Origin: Adiantum capillus-veneris
Taxonomy: Eukaryota > Streptophyta > Polypodiopsida > Polypodiales > Pteridaceae
NCBI GenBank assembly: GCA_014529385.2
Contig: CM043971.1
Span: 56,245,209 to 56,309,208, forward strand
Direction: 5' to 3'
DNA length: 64,000 nt
This document shows, in pieces, positions 1-9,566 of this stretch. The notes below the pieces were generated by a model that was given only the letters and a program-made list of their open reading frames with translations, ran no database searches and had not been told where the DNA came from. Each line of letters starts with the position of its first letter. The stretch's first letter is position 1. A program made the translations under genes and the position numbers.

Positions 1-387
1 CAGTTGACCAAAACAAAAAAAATTGGTGCAAATGTAGCTATCTTCGTTAAATTGCATTTGGTTTGAATTGCTCTACTCACAATCTCCTCCTATTGTTTTT
101 GAATAGTCTCCAACCACTTGGACAAAGATTCACATTGCACTTGTCCCCTTGAGTGTGCAAGTTGTTGTTTTGCACCTTTCATAGTGTTATTCCCAGGAGG
201 TGTTGGCATGTGATGACCTCGTGAGGATCATGAAAACCTTTAGCGGCGACCACTAGAGAGGCATTAAGAGGGCTATCTATATCTGAAAGAAAAAGGAAGG
301 CTCTTTAAATAGCTCAACTATGATAGTTTAAAGATATATGAACATGTTGCAATGAGCTCATTTCACTCTAGCCACAACTCTTCACAT
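1..387. other. No gene seen
   Basis: Unique, moderately AT-rich sequence. No coding pattern, LTR end or microsatellite was recognised. Confidence 0.5.
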
Positions 388-885
388 GATGGACAACTTG
401 GAAGTACATAATATTGCAAGCAAAAGGCACACAGACAAAGACAAGGGTGAGGAGATACATTCCTTTGCGTGCAAAAAGAGCTTTGTGTTGCTAGTTTGCA
501 TTGCCTACTATTACACACACTGTCATATTTTATAGATAATAAGGCATTTCAACACCAAATTAGGAGAAGCCAACCGTGGAATCTAGTCACCCAAATGGAG
601 TACGAAACGAGTCGCTAGATAAAATATACAATACGGGTCTTTCTAGATGGACAACTTGGAAGTACATAATATTGCAAGCAAAAGGAACACATGCAATGAC
701 CAAGGTAGGAGATACACTCCTTTGCATGCACAAAGAGCTTTGTGTTGCTTGTTTGTGTTGCCTATTACACACGCTATCATCTATTTGTAGATAATTAGGC
801 ATTTCAATGCCAAATGTGGCGAAGCTAAGCATGGAACCTAGTCACCTCAAATGGAGTACAATATGGGTCTCTAGATAAAATGTGC
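388..885. repeat. Tandem duplication, about 258-bp unit
   Basis: Two head-to-tail copies start with GATGGACAACTTGGAAGTAC at 388 and 646. Both continue through matching blocks (a TTTGTGTTGCT stretch, a TAGATAAT stretch, a CACC-CAAATGGAGTAC stretch), with scattered substitutions and small indels. The short reading frames across it are not conserved between copies, so the duplication is probably non-coding. Confidence 0.85.
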
Positions 886-1097
886 ACACTTGCATTGACT
901 TGCATTAAGGCAAAAACTTGGAGGTGTGAAAGGACTGCTATAAGGTGGATGAACACGTTCATATGCAAGGGAACAAAGAACTACCCAAGCAGCTTGCACA
1001 TGGTAGCAAGCTTCATCTACATGCAAAAATCTACTTAGCAAATGTATCTGCAAGTCTAAAATATATTAAGGGGTATGTATCATAATTGGGTAGGGAT

Positions 1098-1117
1098 AGC
1101 CTCTCTCTCTCTGTGTA

Positions 1118-1148
<31 letters not shown>

Positions 1149-1603
1149 CTTTGTGTCTCTATCTTGATCTACACAATGCCACACTCCACACATCTTGTGC
1201 AACCATACCCACGATTCAACGGGGTATCCATTTAGCAAGCGGGGGGTGTTGCACATGGCATGGAGACATTTGAGATAGTGCTAGGGAAGAAATGGATGGG
1301 CGTAATTGGTGCTCAAAGTCACATCTCCTTGCAAAGTTTTTTCAAGTCTATTGTATAGTGTAGGAAGATGTGGCTTTGATCCACGCTCAAAAAACTAATG
1401 ACCTTGCCTATACAATAAGAAAAGAGTCTCTCTCTCTCTCTCTCTCTCTCAATGTCCACTAGCTGTCAACTTTTATTTATCATTGGTCAACTTTGTATCA
1501 CAAACATGATTGTAGCAAGTTTTGGTCTTATAGGTTATTTTGGCCTTTAGAATAGATTCGTACTCTCTCTCTCACACCACATCTTATCACCATAGGGCAT
1601 ACA

Positions 1604-1657
<54 letters not shown>

Positions 1658-1687
1658 CCCCCCCCCCCCCCCGCGCCCCCCCCCCCG
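1098..1687. repeat. Cluster of CT, GT and C-tract microsatellites
   Basis: Short CT then GT runs lie at about 1098-1148 and CT at about 1427-1450. A longer CT array at about 1609-1654 runs straight into a nearly pure C tract (1655-1687, interrupted by GCG and G). Reading frames through it give Leu-Ser, Arg-Glu or poly-Pro dipeptide runs and are artefacts. The rest of 886-1926 shows no gene. Confidence 0.9.
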
Positions 1688-1926
1688 TGTGCCTCCTTGT
1701 ATCTATGCGAATTGTGATAGCATTGTTGAAAGAGAAAATGTTTTTGTTTGGCTTCTCATGGTTCAATGTGGTTTCATGAAGCGCACTCATATCTATGTCT
1801 GTTGAGCTTTGAATTCCCATAGCAATGCAATAGGAGAATGTAAATCCAAATCAATAGACATTTGTGAGTGCCCTTCAAGCATACTGCATCCTTTAAGAAA
1901 TAGAAGGTGCTTCTTTTAGGCATTTA

Positions 1927-2227
1927 ATGTGCCTGAAAATCAGGCAGCATTACAGGGAAATGCACAAAGAATTTCTTAACTTGTATGCATTTTTCGATAA
2001 CCCATTGATAGATTTATATGCCAAGAGTGGGGCAATGGTAGAGGCAGACGGCTTTTTTAGTTGTGGGGTACTTCCTACCATCGTCTTGTGGAATGGAATT
2101 CTCTTTGCCTATGTAGAACATAATCATGGAAGAAAGTCTCCACAATGTTGCAGTAGTTGTGGGAGGAATGAATGTTGTGTCCAAACCATGGAACCTTTGT
2201 CATTTGTCTTCAAGCATGCAACACAAT
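1927..2227 (+). pseudogene. Decayed pentatricopeptide-repeat (PPR) gene fragment, 5' part
   Basis: The frame reads NPLIDLYAKSGAMVEA and then, after drift, LPTIVLWNGILFAYVEHNHG. These follow the plant PLS-type PPR pattern (LIDMYAKCG..., VVSWNALI.GY...G). Such proteins normally bind organellar RNA, and many are over 500 residues long. Only about two repeats remain, and the region after VEHNHG is scrambled by indels. The fragment stops at 2227, where a retroelement piece begins. Its last 178 bp (2050-2227) recur at 4976-5154, where the host sequence resumes. PPR origin is fairly sure; function is lost. Confidence 0.65.
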
Positions 2228-2228
2228 C

Positions 2229-2735
2229 TTAGAGTGATATATCCTCAACCTCTTGCACTTCGGCAAGGCTTCTACCATCGGGTAATATGACCTTGGAGGG
2301 AAATAACTCTGAAGAGTCAGGAGGTGCAGTGAATGAAGTATTCACGTGCACATTCTCTAAGGGCATAGGGTCTACGTTGGTCATGAATGGAGGATTTACT
2401 TCTTCATCCCCCTCATTTACATCATTAGCTCCATGTTCGGAGCGAGTGGCTTTACTAAAGGTTTCCTTCAAGTGGCTACTCTCGCTCGGCCCGGACCGCG
2501 GGCCCATGGCATGCATGTCTTGGCTTGAGCTATCGGGATTAGGCATTGGGAAACCCTCCATGACATCGTAGTCAGAGGAAGAGTCACTAGCCACTATTTT
2601 CGAGTCTTGGTTTGTACTACCTTGCGTTCCCGCCGAGGGCCTGGAACCTAAGGTAGGTGGATAATGAGAACTCGCGTAAGTCAAAATTCTCTCTAGTTGC
2701 TCCGTCTCTAGCACACGACCAGAGCGCAGATGCAT
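2229..2735 (-). pseudogene. N-terminal gag fragment of family A element
   Basis: This open frame of about 168 residues begins MHLRSGRVLETEQLER and contains SSDYDVMEGFPMPNPDSSSQ and KATRSEHGANDVNEGDEE. The plus-strand copy at 13120-13620 encodes nearly the same text (SSDYDVMEGYPMPNPDSSSQ). The region lies upstream of the conserved gag core and is acidic and Ser-rich. It ends at the insertion edge, before the zinc-knuckle part, so it cannot make a working Gag. Confidence 0.8.
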
Positions 2736-3119
2736 GTGCCTTTCGCACCCTACAAGCGTCGACGAATAACCTCAAAGGTTAACCGCTTACTTTTTTAGGC
2801 GTCCGTTTTCACTCGTTTTTTAATGTTTTTTAATGATTGTTTTTTGATTAAAGTGTGTGATATCTCAAAACGAGCGTATCACTCAGAGGGTCGCGGTGTG
2901 CTTTACAGCATAATGTTCGGTCACATGAAGCTCCATTGGTCCTCAAAAAAGTCGATTTTTAGCTACGTTAAAGCTAAAATACGTAATTTTAAAGGGTGAC
3001 TGAGGCCTGAGCTTGAGCGTGAGCTTGGGTTTGGGTCTGGGAGATATTCCCGATCCCGATCCTACCTTAACTTTTTTTTTTTTTTTTTTGGGAGAAGGTC
3101 GTCGCGGCCTGCGCGCTAG

Positions 3120-3875
3120 TGTTAAGTATGGAGCCTGATTTACCCTTGTAATTTTCTGTGGCAAAAGCGCACATTTGTAAGGCCCCCAGTGAGGAGAAGC
3201 CATCGTGCGTGAAGGAAAATCACTCACCGGAAACCAAAATTTTCACGGACAAGAATCAGGGGCAACTTTAGAGTCCTCGGGGGCGGAGGCCCCCGAGGCC
3301 CCTGAGACTTTTTTTCGTCGGAATATTCCTTTTCGCCGGAATATTATGGCCCGACGGCGGCCGGAAAGTGGCCGGAAAACAACCGGTCAGTTGACCGGTA
3401 GTCAATGGCCGATGGCCGGTGGTCGGAAGTCAATGGCCGGTGGCCGGTGGCCGAATTCAATGGCCGGTGGCCGAATTCAAAAGGGACTTGTCTTCTCAAG
3501 GGCGGCCACACATGGGTGGATTGGAGGGTCCAATTTGGACTTATTCGCACAAAGGCAGCCCTTTTGGCCTATAAAAGGAGGACATTTCTACACACATTTC
3601 ATAGTGTGAAGTTGATGCAACAAGGTGAGTGTGAGAGTGAAGCAAGGCGGGAGCTCCATTAAGGGTATAATCCCTTTGTAAACTACTTCTTGTTTTGAAG
3701 TACTAAAGCCATTGAGTGGCTGCTTTCCCGTGGACGTAGCTCACATTGGGTGAACCACGTATATCGCGTGTACTCTCTCTCTCTCTCTACTCTATAATCT
3801 CGTGTATATAAATCTGTCTCTCTCCATTAAGTAATCTACTCAATTATCTATTTAGCTACGTCTTATTTCCTAACA
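3120..3875 (+). mobile_element. Solo LTR (756 bp) with TSD GCTAG
   Basis: The sequence starts TGTTAAG and ends CCTAACA, and GCTAG lies directly on both sides (3115-3119 and 3876-3880). It has a plausible promoter, with TATAAAAG at 3570-3577. GC-rich tandem copies of a TCAATGGCCGGTGGCCGAAT-like unit lie at about 3400-3480. A motif common near plant LTR 3' ends (GTGGACGTAGCTCACATTGG, 3731-3750) is followed by CT repeats. No PBS or PPT adjoins it, so it is a solo LTR left by LTR-LTR recombination. Its family has no other member in the window. Confidence 0.85.
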
Positions 3876-4193
3876 GCTAGCACACACACACTCTACCTAC
3901 CTACTTACAACTAATACACCTATTGTTACACACTAACACACTTCATTAGATCTCACAGATCTACTTCCTACTTACTGTATTTTACATTACACAGAACTAA
4001 CAACCTTAATACTAAGATCTTATCACAGAGAAAACACAATAACCTTTCAAAACTTCATTAACAAAGAAATACACAGTAGCAACACAAAATCCTTCTTCTC
4101 AACACACACACACCTTCCTTCTCTACCTTTCCTACAATTGAAATTGCACCACAAAAGAAGCACAGAGGTCCATTCAAGCTTAGTGTATGGCAT

Positions 4194-4211
4194 TCCCTGA
4201 CAGCGGCGCCA
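4194..4211 (-). other. Primer-binding site of family A fragment
   Basis: On the minus strand this reads TGGCGCCGCTGTCAGGGA, four bases inside the LTR end. It matches the tRNA-Asp-type PBS (TGGCGCCGTTGCCGGGGA-like) used by Athila/Tat-group Ty3 elements. The same 18 bases occur at 12023-12040 in the plus-strand copy. Confidence 0.85.
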
Positions 4212-4215
4212 AAAA

Positions 4216-4975
4216 TGTGCACGTATGTTGCAGGTGTCAATGCAAGGAACTTGCTGATATGCGAGCCACAAATGGCTCCAAGCACACAACAAGCCTAAAC
4301 TAGTAAGCTCAAAGATGGCGATGGTGTGTCACTCACCACTCTACGCTTGCTGTCGTGAAAAATTCCTCTCCACGAAGAAGAAGGAGCCGTCGTTGTGCCG
4401 CGCTCAACCGCTTCACCGCCGTCGTGCCATCGTCACAATGCTCGATCGTACTCTCTGTCTCTCTCTCACGCATACACACACATACAAGGAGATGAAGAAG
4501 AAGAAGATGGAGATGGAGCAAGAGCACTCTTCAATTGCACCAATGAGAGAATGAGTGAATTTTAGGTTTAGTTGACTTTTATATGAGCTCGCCCCATTCA
4601 CACTTGGGCGCCAATGCTTAGCCAACTAATCCCTTGAATGTTCCAGTTAGAGTGCGCCTCTCATCGACGATCACTCTTACCCTTTTCCTATTGGACCGAC
4701 AAGCCCAGTACTTGACTCAACCAAATAAATAATAAAGTGTCTGTCTTAGGTGATAGGAATGTGCGTGAGGGTTAGGTTTAGTTGACTTTTATATGAGTTC
4801 GCCCCATTCACACTTGGGTGCCCATGCTTAGCCAACTAATCCCTTGAATGTTCCAGTTAGAGTGCGCCTTTCATCAACGATCACTCTTACCCTTTTCCTA
4901 TTGGACCGATAAGCATGGTACCTGACTCTACTAAATAAATAATACAGTGTCCGTCTTAGGTGATAGGAATGTGCG
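4216..4975 (-). mobile_element. 5' LTR of family A, truncated, with duplicated U3
   Basis: Homologous to the complete solo LTR at 8777-9561. The plus strand begins TGTGCACG, but the far end stops at AATGTGCG, about 14 bp short of the GGGTTAACA end. Two tandem U3 copies of about 212 bp (about 4556-4768 and 4769-4975) each carry a TATA-like CATATAAAAGTC on the minus strand. A small CT run and GA-rich codon-like sequence (GAAGAAGAAGATGGAGATGG) mark the R/U5 side. Confidence 0.85.
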
Positions 4976-5160
4976 GCTTTTTTTAGTTGTGAGGCACTTC
5001 CTACCATTGTCTTGTGGAATGGAATTCTCTTTGCCTATGTAGAACATAATCATAGAAGAAAGGCTCCACAACGTTGTAGGTAGTTGCGGGAGGAAAGAAT
5101 GTTGTGTCCAAACCATGGAACCTTTGTCATTTGTCTTCAAGCATGCAACACAATAGGCAA
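4976..5160 (+). pseudogene. PPR gene fragment, duplicated copy and continuation
   Basis: Positions 4976-5154 repeat 2050-2227 with few differences (GCACTTCCTACCAT, TGGAATGGAATTCTCTTTGC, CATGCAACACAAT). At 5155 the sequence goes on with AGGCAAAAAG, the presumed original downstream sequence. No open frame of useful length remains. Confidence 0.7.
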
Positions 5161-5656
5161 AAAGTAGTAGCCTCATGGAAGAGAAACATGCACTAACTAA
5201 ATTGCTTCATGAGATAGGTCGGGCATTGCATGTTATGCTCTGAAAGCAAGTTTTGCATCATATATTGTTCTTGTTACCTCCCTTGTGGCCATGCATCACA
5301 AATGTGGGACGGTTGCAAAAGTTGAACCAGTGTTTTCTAGTTTATCCCAACATAATTGTTTTTGCATAAAATGCTTTGCTCTTGGCACATCCCAATCAAG
5401 GTCAAGGCAAGAGGGATATATGTTGATTGTAGTGTTTTCAATGAATGGAACATGAGCATACTCAAGTGCCACACTTTGACCCCTAGATCATGAATGACAA
5501 CCCATTATTTCTAAGGCAAGAGAAGAAAGTACTACACTAACAGGCCATGGAAACAACAACATCCTGAGCCAGTTCAGCCCTTGTACTAAAGATCGATGCA
5601 CCTCCACACTAATTAGATATGCCACTGATTAAGAATGCCACAATCACTTGTGCCTC

Positions 5657-5696
5657 TCTCTCTCTCTCTCTCTCTCTCTCACATGTGCGCGTGCGT

Positions 5697-5758
<62 letters not shown>
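5657..5758. repeat. (CT)n then (AC)n compound microsatellite
   Basis: About 24 bp of CT, a GTGCGCGTGCGTGC spacer, then about 60 bp of uninterrupted AC. Confidence 0.95.
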
Positions 5759-5761
<3 letters not shown>

Positions 5762-6271
5762 CTACCCATGCATATAAAGCGGCGATCATCCAATTATAGC
5801 ATGTTGCATATGCAACATGGCTTTATCATTGATTGATAGGATACTGTGTGAGTGCAAAATGTCGTAGCCACGCTAATTTATTGGTTAACCCAACACCATC
5901 TTCAAAGGGCTTCCAACATTAATTGTTTCCGTCCAGGTTTTTCTCAATATATATTGTGCACATGGCCATATTTTTACATGTGGGTGCAACATAGAGAGGG
6001 ACCTGGGTACAAGAGGTCAAGAAGAAGCAAGCCCAATTTTGTGCACTATGAGCGATCCAAAAATTATCTTTTTTTGGATACTAGCTATCAAAAGCATAAG
6101 CCTCAGTATTTTTGGAAAACTCATTGTCCAAAGATACAAGTGATGTCTTATGTATGCGGCTGATAAGTGATTCTCAATGCTCTAGGATTGTGGTGATGAG
6201 AGTTGCGATGGGTTGCCCATACATTGGCTACGAGAGGAAGATGTGTAGGTCTAAATAATGGTGGTTGAAAA

Positions 6272-6275
6272 TGAA

Positions 6276-6346
<71 letters not shown>
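6272..6346. repeat. (GT)n then (GA)n compound microsatellite
   Basis: A short GT run is followed by a nearly pure GA array of about 45 bp. Confidence 0.95.
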
Positions 6347-6348
<2 letters not shown>

Positions 6349-6435
6349 GAGATCTATGCACGCTATTGAATGCCTAGAGGTATTCCATGTGAAGAGGAAG
6401 CTGCGAGATATTTCCTTAAGGGTGTAAGAAAAGGG

Positions 6436-6537
6436 CACTCAGTGTCCTTTCCTCAAAAAATTTAGGTGAGCACATAGCAAGTGGGGAGACCGCAATCAAT
6501 GGCAGAAGCCAATTTTTGACAGAAAGGACACTTGGTG
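6436..6537. repeat. Imperfect inverted repeat with GGACACT arms
   Basis: CACTCAGTGTCCTTTCC at 6436-6452 is matched in reverse by GAAAGGACACTTGGTG at 6522-6537, with about 70 bp between. A similar GGACACT..AGTGTC hairpin is found at 54641-54667. It may be a remnant of a small inverted-repeat element; no target duplication was seen. Confidence 0.4.
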
Positions 6538-7051
6538 TCCTCTCTCAACCGTCAAGGTCAGTGGGAGAAGTGCCAAGTACAACTAGGGTCTAACAACAAT
6601 TCAACCACGGTGTAGTGATTCAGCCAAGGTGATGACATCTTTTATTCTGTTTTCTGAGGTTGCGAATGATTGTTGGTGTGGCTAATTCTGTGTGCAAAAT
6701 AAATTTTGCATGTTGACTAGTGAAAAATGCGACGGCACAACTTGAGAATCCCAATGTAGGATGGACAATAGATGTACGACTACAAACTATAGCCCCTCGA
6801 CCAAAGACCATAACACAGTAGTAGTGTGAGGAGGATGAGTGTCAATAGGTTGGGTTGACAGGTTGGGCAGAAAACAAAGCAAACTAATGATTTAATTCAT
6901 CAGTTGGTAATTCTACATTTCATAGGTTGGAATTTCCAAGGAAATACAAGTGATCTTAACCAATATCTATCCTTCCTTCACTATTTCCCTCTTCTAAATT
7001 TAAGCATCCACAAATGGTACAACCGATATAACCTGCACAACCCTGTGACAT

Positions 7052-7182
7052 TGCAATTCCATCTAAACAAAAGCATTTAAAACCCACACAACCACGTTAT
7101 GTAGGTTATAAATGCTTTTGTTTAGATGGAATTGCACCAGTTTATGTAGCTTATAAATGCTTTTGTTTAGACGGAATTGCAC
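7052..7182. repeat. Perfect 27-bp hairpin plus a third direct arm
   Basis: 7052-7078 (TGCAATTCCATCTAAACAAA...) is the exact reverse complement of 7110-7136, with a 31-bp loop. A third copy, with one difference in the core, follows at about 7154-7180 (ATGCTTTTGTTTAGACGGAA). Further repeated fragments (CAAATCCATCCGTGG, TTGAGGGG) continue to about 7320. It looks like a MITE-like or rearranged repeat. Confidence 0.7.
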
Positions 7183-7320
7183 CTTGAGATATTGAAATTC
7201 CATTTAGCAAAACCCATATCTAAAGTCCACCAAATCCATCCGTGGCATCATGGATTGATTTGAGGGGAGTTTCATGCCCCCCTCAAATCCATCCGTGGTG
7301 CCGCAGATTTGAGGGGGGTC

Positions 7321-7951
7321 TCATACCCTTACAATATCTAGACAAAACCTTTAGATACATTAAAAAATCCCTACAACACTTGGACTTCATGCTCTAAAAT
7401 CTCTCTGAATCCAAATCCAGCACCTCCAAATCCATCCACAACTATGTCACAATGCATATCCGTCACAACAATTTCACCTCTCAAGTTCCCCAAAATCCAT
7501 CCGCGGTGCTACAGACAAGGATGGAATCTCACAACCGTTTATGCACAACAAAATACGTCTACTTTTAGCACCCTCAAAGTCCTTAGCACTTGTTCTTATT
7601 TTGCGATTAGACCTGCACAATGTAGCACACACAATATGGTTGTCACGGACCGATTGACTTAAAAGTTAGTTCTTTTTTTGATATTGAGAACTTTTGAAGA
7701 TTATAAACAAATATATCAACAAAAAGTTCAAAAATAATAAAGTCTCTTGCTAGCTCCATTAAAAAGAAAGTAAGGTATTTTTAACCAACAAACAAGCTGT
7801 ATCCTGCTCCAGCAATAAGATTAGCCAACATATCACCGTTTATGGTTCACAACTTGGCCTAATACATCTGTTGCTATTTGGTAATCATGTGCAAGAGATT
7901 AAAATCAATACATTGGAGAAATTCTTTGAGCTAAATGATGAAGCTTTTACA
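7321..7951. other. No gene seen
   Basis: AT-rich sequence with one more CCATCCGCGGTGCTACAGA repeat fragment near 7497. No convincing coding frame. Confidence 0.4.
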
Positions 7952-8339
7952 CTACATCCACTTACTCTTCCAGACACACAAATCAAGCTTGAGTGTAAGT
8001 TTAAAAAAGCTTGGGAGAGGAAGTAAATTTGCACAATCTTGAATCTCATTAGTTCTACAAAGTGCCTTGTTGAGCTCTTTGGAGACATCTGCAAGAAAAA
8101 AAGGTTTAAGGTATTCAAGGCACTTTAGGCTTTGCAATTGAGAGTATAATTGAAAAGATAAGGGTCATTCCCTCGTCATTCCCTTTCAAAGTATTGCTGG
8201 TTGCACCTGAACACGTAAAAGATATTATGCAAGTGAGAAAGCTTCTTAAACGATATATGATGGTTATCTTACCTTTGAGTTGCCACTTGCATATCAAAAA
8301 TCTCAATTCTTTAAGATGGAGCAAACATGTGACAATCAC
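7952..8339 (-). pseudogene. Possible leucine-rich-repeat remnant
   Basis: Minus-strand frames read LLHLKELRFLICKWQLKGK (from about 8325), LQSLKCLEYLKP (from about 8137) and then IQDCANLLPLPSFFKLTLKL. The Leu spacing and the DC..L.LP motif recall the LRR region of plant NLR proteins. Frames change at least twice and the whole is under 130 residues, so it would be a fragment. The resemblance is weak and could be chance. Confidence 0.2.
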
Positions 8340-8776
8340 ATGTGGACTGAGTATGCTACTTGTAGTAGTGACACTTTAAAAGGAATAAAGCCATTTAGCA
8401 CATGCTTTGGCCATGGACAATGTGCAAATATTGATTTCACATTCCTCTTGGGATGAGAAATCTATAATGAAATGTAGTGGAAGGAAAGTTTGCCTTTTTC
8501 TCCAACAAAGGGATTAGTTAGTGGTGAGTATAGATTAGTTAGAGTTCTATACACGAGAGTATAGAACACTCTCATGTACTCATTGTGACCAAGTTCTAAA
8601 TGTGTTGGTTTGCATGCTTCAATCATTTTATTTATGTATTCCAATAAATAGAATCTCTATGAAAAGGTGCACAATCCACTTAGAAGGCAAAGTAGCTTGT
8701 TGGGGAGGGGTAGTGGTGAGAGGCAAAGAGGATCTATGGAGCAGGCACTAAATCAAGCATTGTTTACATGATCTAT
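8340..8776. other. No gene seen
   Basis: No coding, repeat or regulatory signal recognised. It ends in TCTAT, the target duplication of the next feature. Confidence 0.4.
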
Positions 8777-9561
8777 TGTGCGCGTATGTTGCACGTGTCA
8801 AAGCAAGGAACTTGCAGATACACTGTGTGCGAGCCACAAATGGCTCCAAGCACACAACAAGCTTAAACTAGTAAGCTCAAAGATGGCGACGGTGTGTCAC
8901 TCACCGCTCTACGCTTGTTATCGTGGAGGATTCCTCGCTGCGAAGAAGGAGGAGCCGCTACACCGCGCTCAACCGCTTCACCGCCGTTGTGCCGTCGTCG
9001 CAATGCTCGATCGCACTCTCTCTCTCTCTCTCTCTCTCCCTCTCACACACATACACACACAAAGAGATAAAGAAGAAGAAGATGGAGATGGAGCAAGAGC
9101 ACTCTTCAATTGCACAAATGAGAGAATGAGTGAATTTTAGGTTTAGTTGACTTTTTTATGAGCTCGCCCCATTCACACTTGGGTGCCCATGTTTAGCTAA
9201 CTAATCTCTTGAATGTTCCAGTTAGAGTGTGCCTCTCATCGGCGATCACTCTTACCCTTTCCTATTGGACCGACAAGCCCGGTACCTGACTCTACCAAAT
9301 AAATAATACAGTGTTCGTCTTAGGTGATAGGAATGTGCGTGAGGGTTAGGCTTAGTTGACTTTTATATGAGCTCGCCCCATTCACACTTGGGCGCCCATG
9401 TTTAGACAACTAATCCCTTGAATGTTCCAGTTAGAGTGCGCCTCTCATCGGCGATAACTCTTACCCTTTTCCTATTGGATCGACAAGCCCGATACCTAAC
9501 TCTACCAAATAAAGAATACAATGTCCGTCTTAGGTGATAGGAATGTGCGTGAGGGTTAACA
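8777..9561 (-). mobile_element. Complete solo LTR of family A (785 bp), TSD TCTAT
   Basis: The plus strand begins TGTGCGCG and ends GGTTAACA; TCTAT flanks both sides (8772-8776, 9562-9566). The sequence is homologous to 4216-4975 and in part to 11445-12018. It holds two tandem U3 copies of about 211 bp (about 9137-9346 and 9347-9557), each with a minus-strand TATA-like site. There is a CT/CA run near 9013-9060. No internal region adjoins it, so it is a product of LTR-LTR recombination. Confidence 0.92.
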
Positions 9562-9566
9562 TCTAT

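Larger units (their letters stand above)
2228..4975 (-). mobile_element. Truncated Athila/Tat-like Ty3 element (family A) inserted in the PPR pseudogene
   Basis: Read on the minus strand the order is truncated 5' LTR (4975-4216), PBS (4211-4194), leader, then the start of gag (2735-2229), where the element is cut off. The same order and closely similar sequence occur on the plus strand at 11445-13620, which identifies the family. Both outer ends are broken: about 14 bp of the LTR start are missing, and gag stops mid-frame. The piece is flanked by 178-bp direct copies of PPR sequence rather than a 5-bp target duplication, so it probably arrived by DNA repair, not integrase. A solo LTR of another family sits inside its leader. 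Confidence 0.8.
5161..7051. other. Gene-poor stretch with microsatellites
   Basis: No coding region is recognised. It contains a CT/AC compound array (5657-5758), a GT/GA array (about 6272-6346) and a separated inverted repeat (6436-6537). Short open frames across the arrays are dipeptide artefacts. Confidence 0.5.

Noticed and set aside
1927-2232. Functional PPR gene
   Set aside because: Only about two repeats, broken by an insertion and indels; the duplicated part at 4976 has no open frame.
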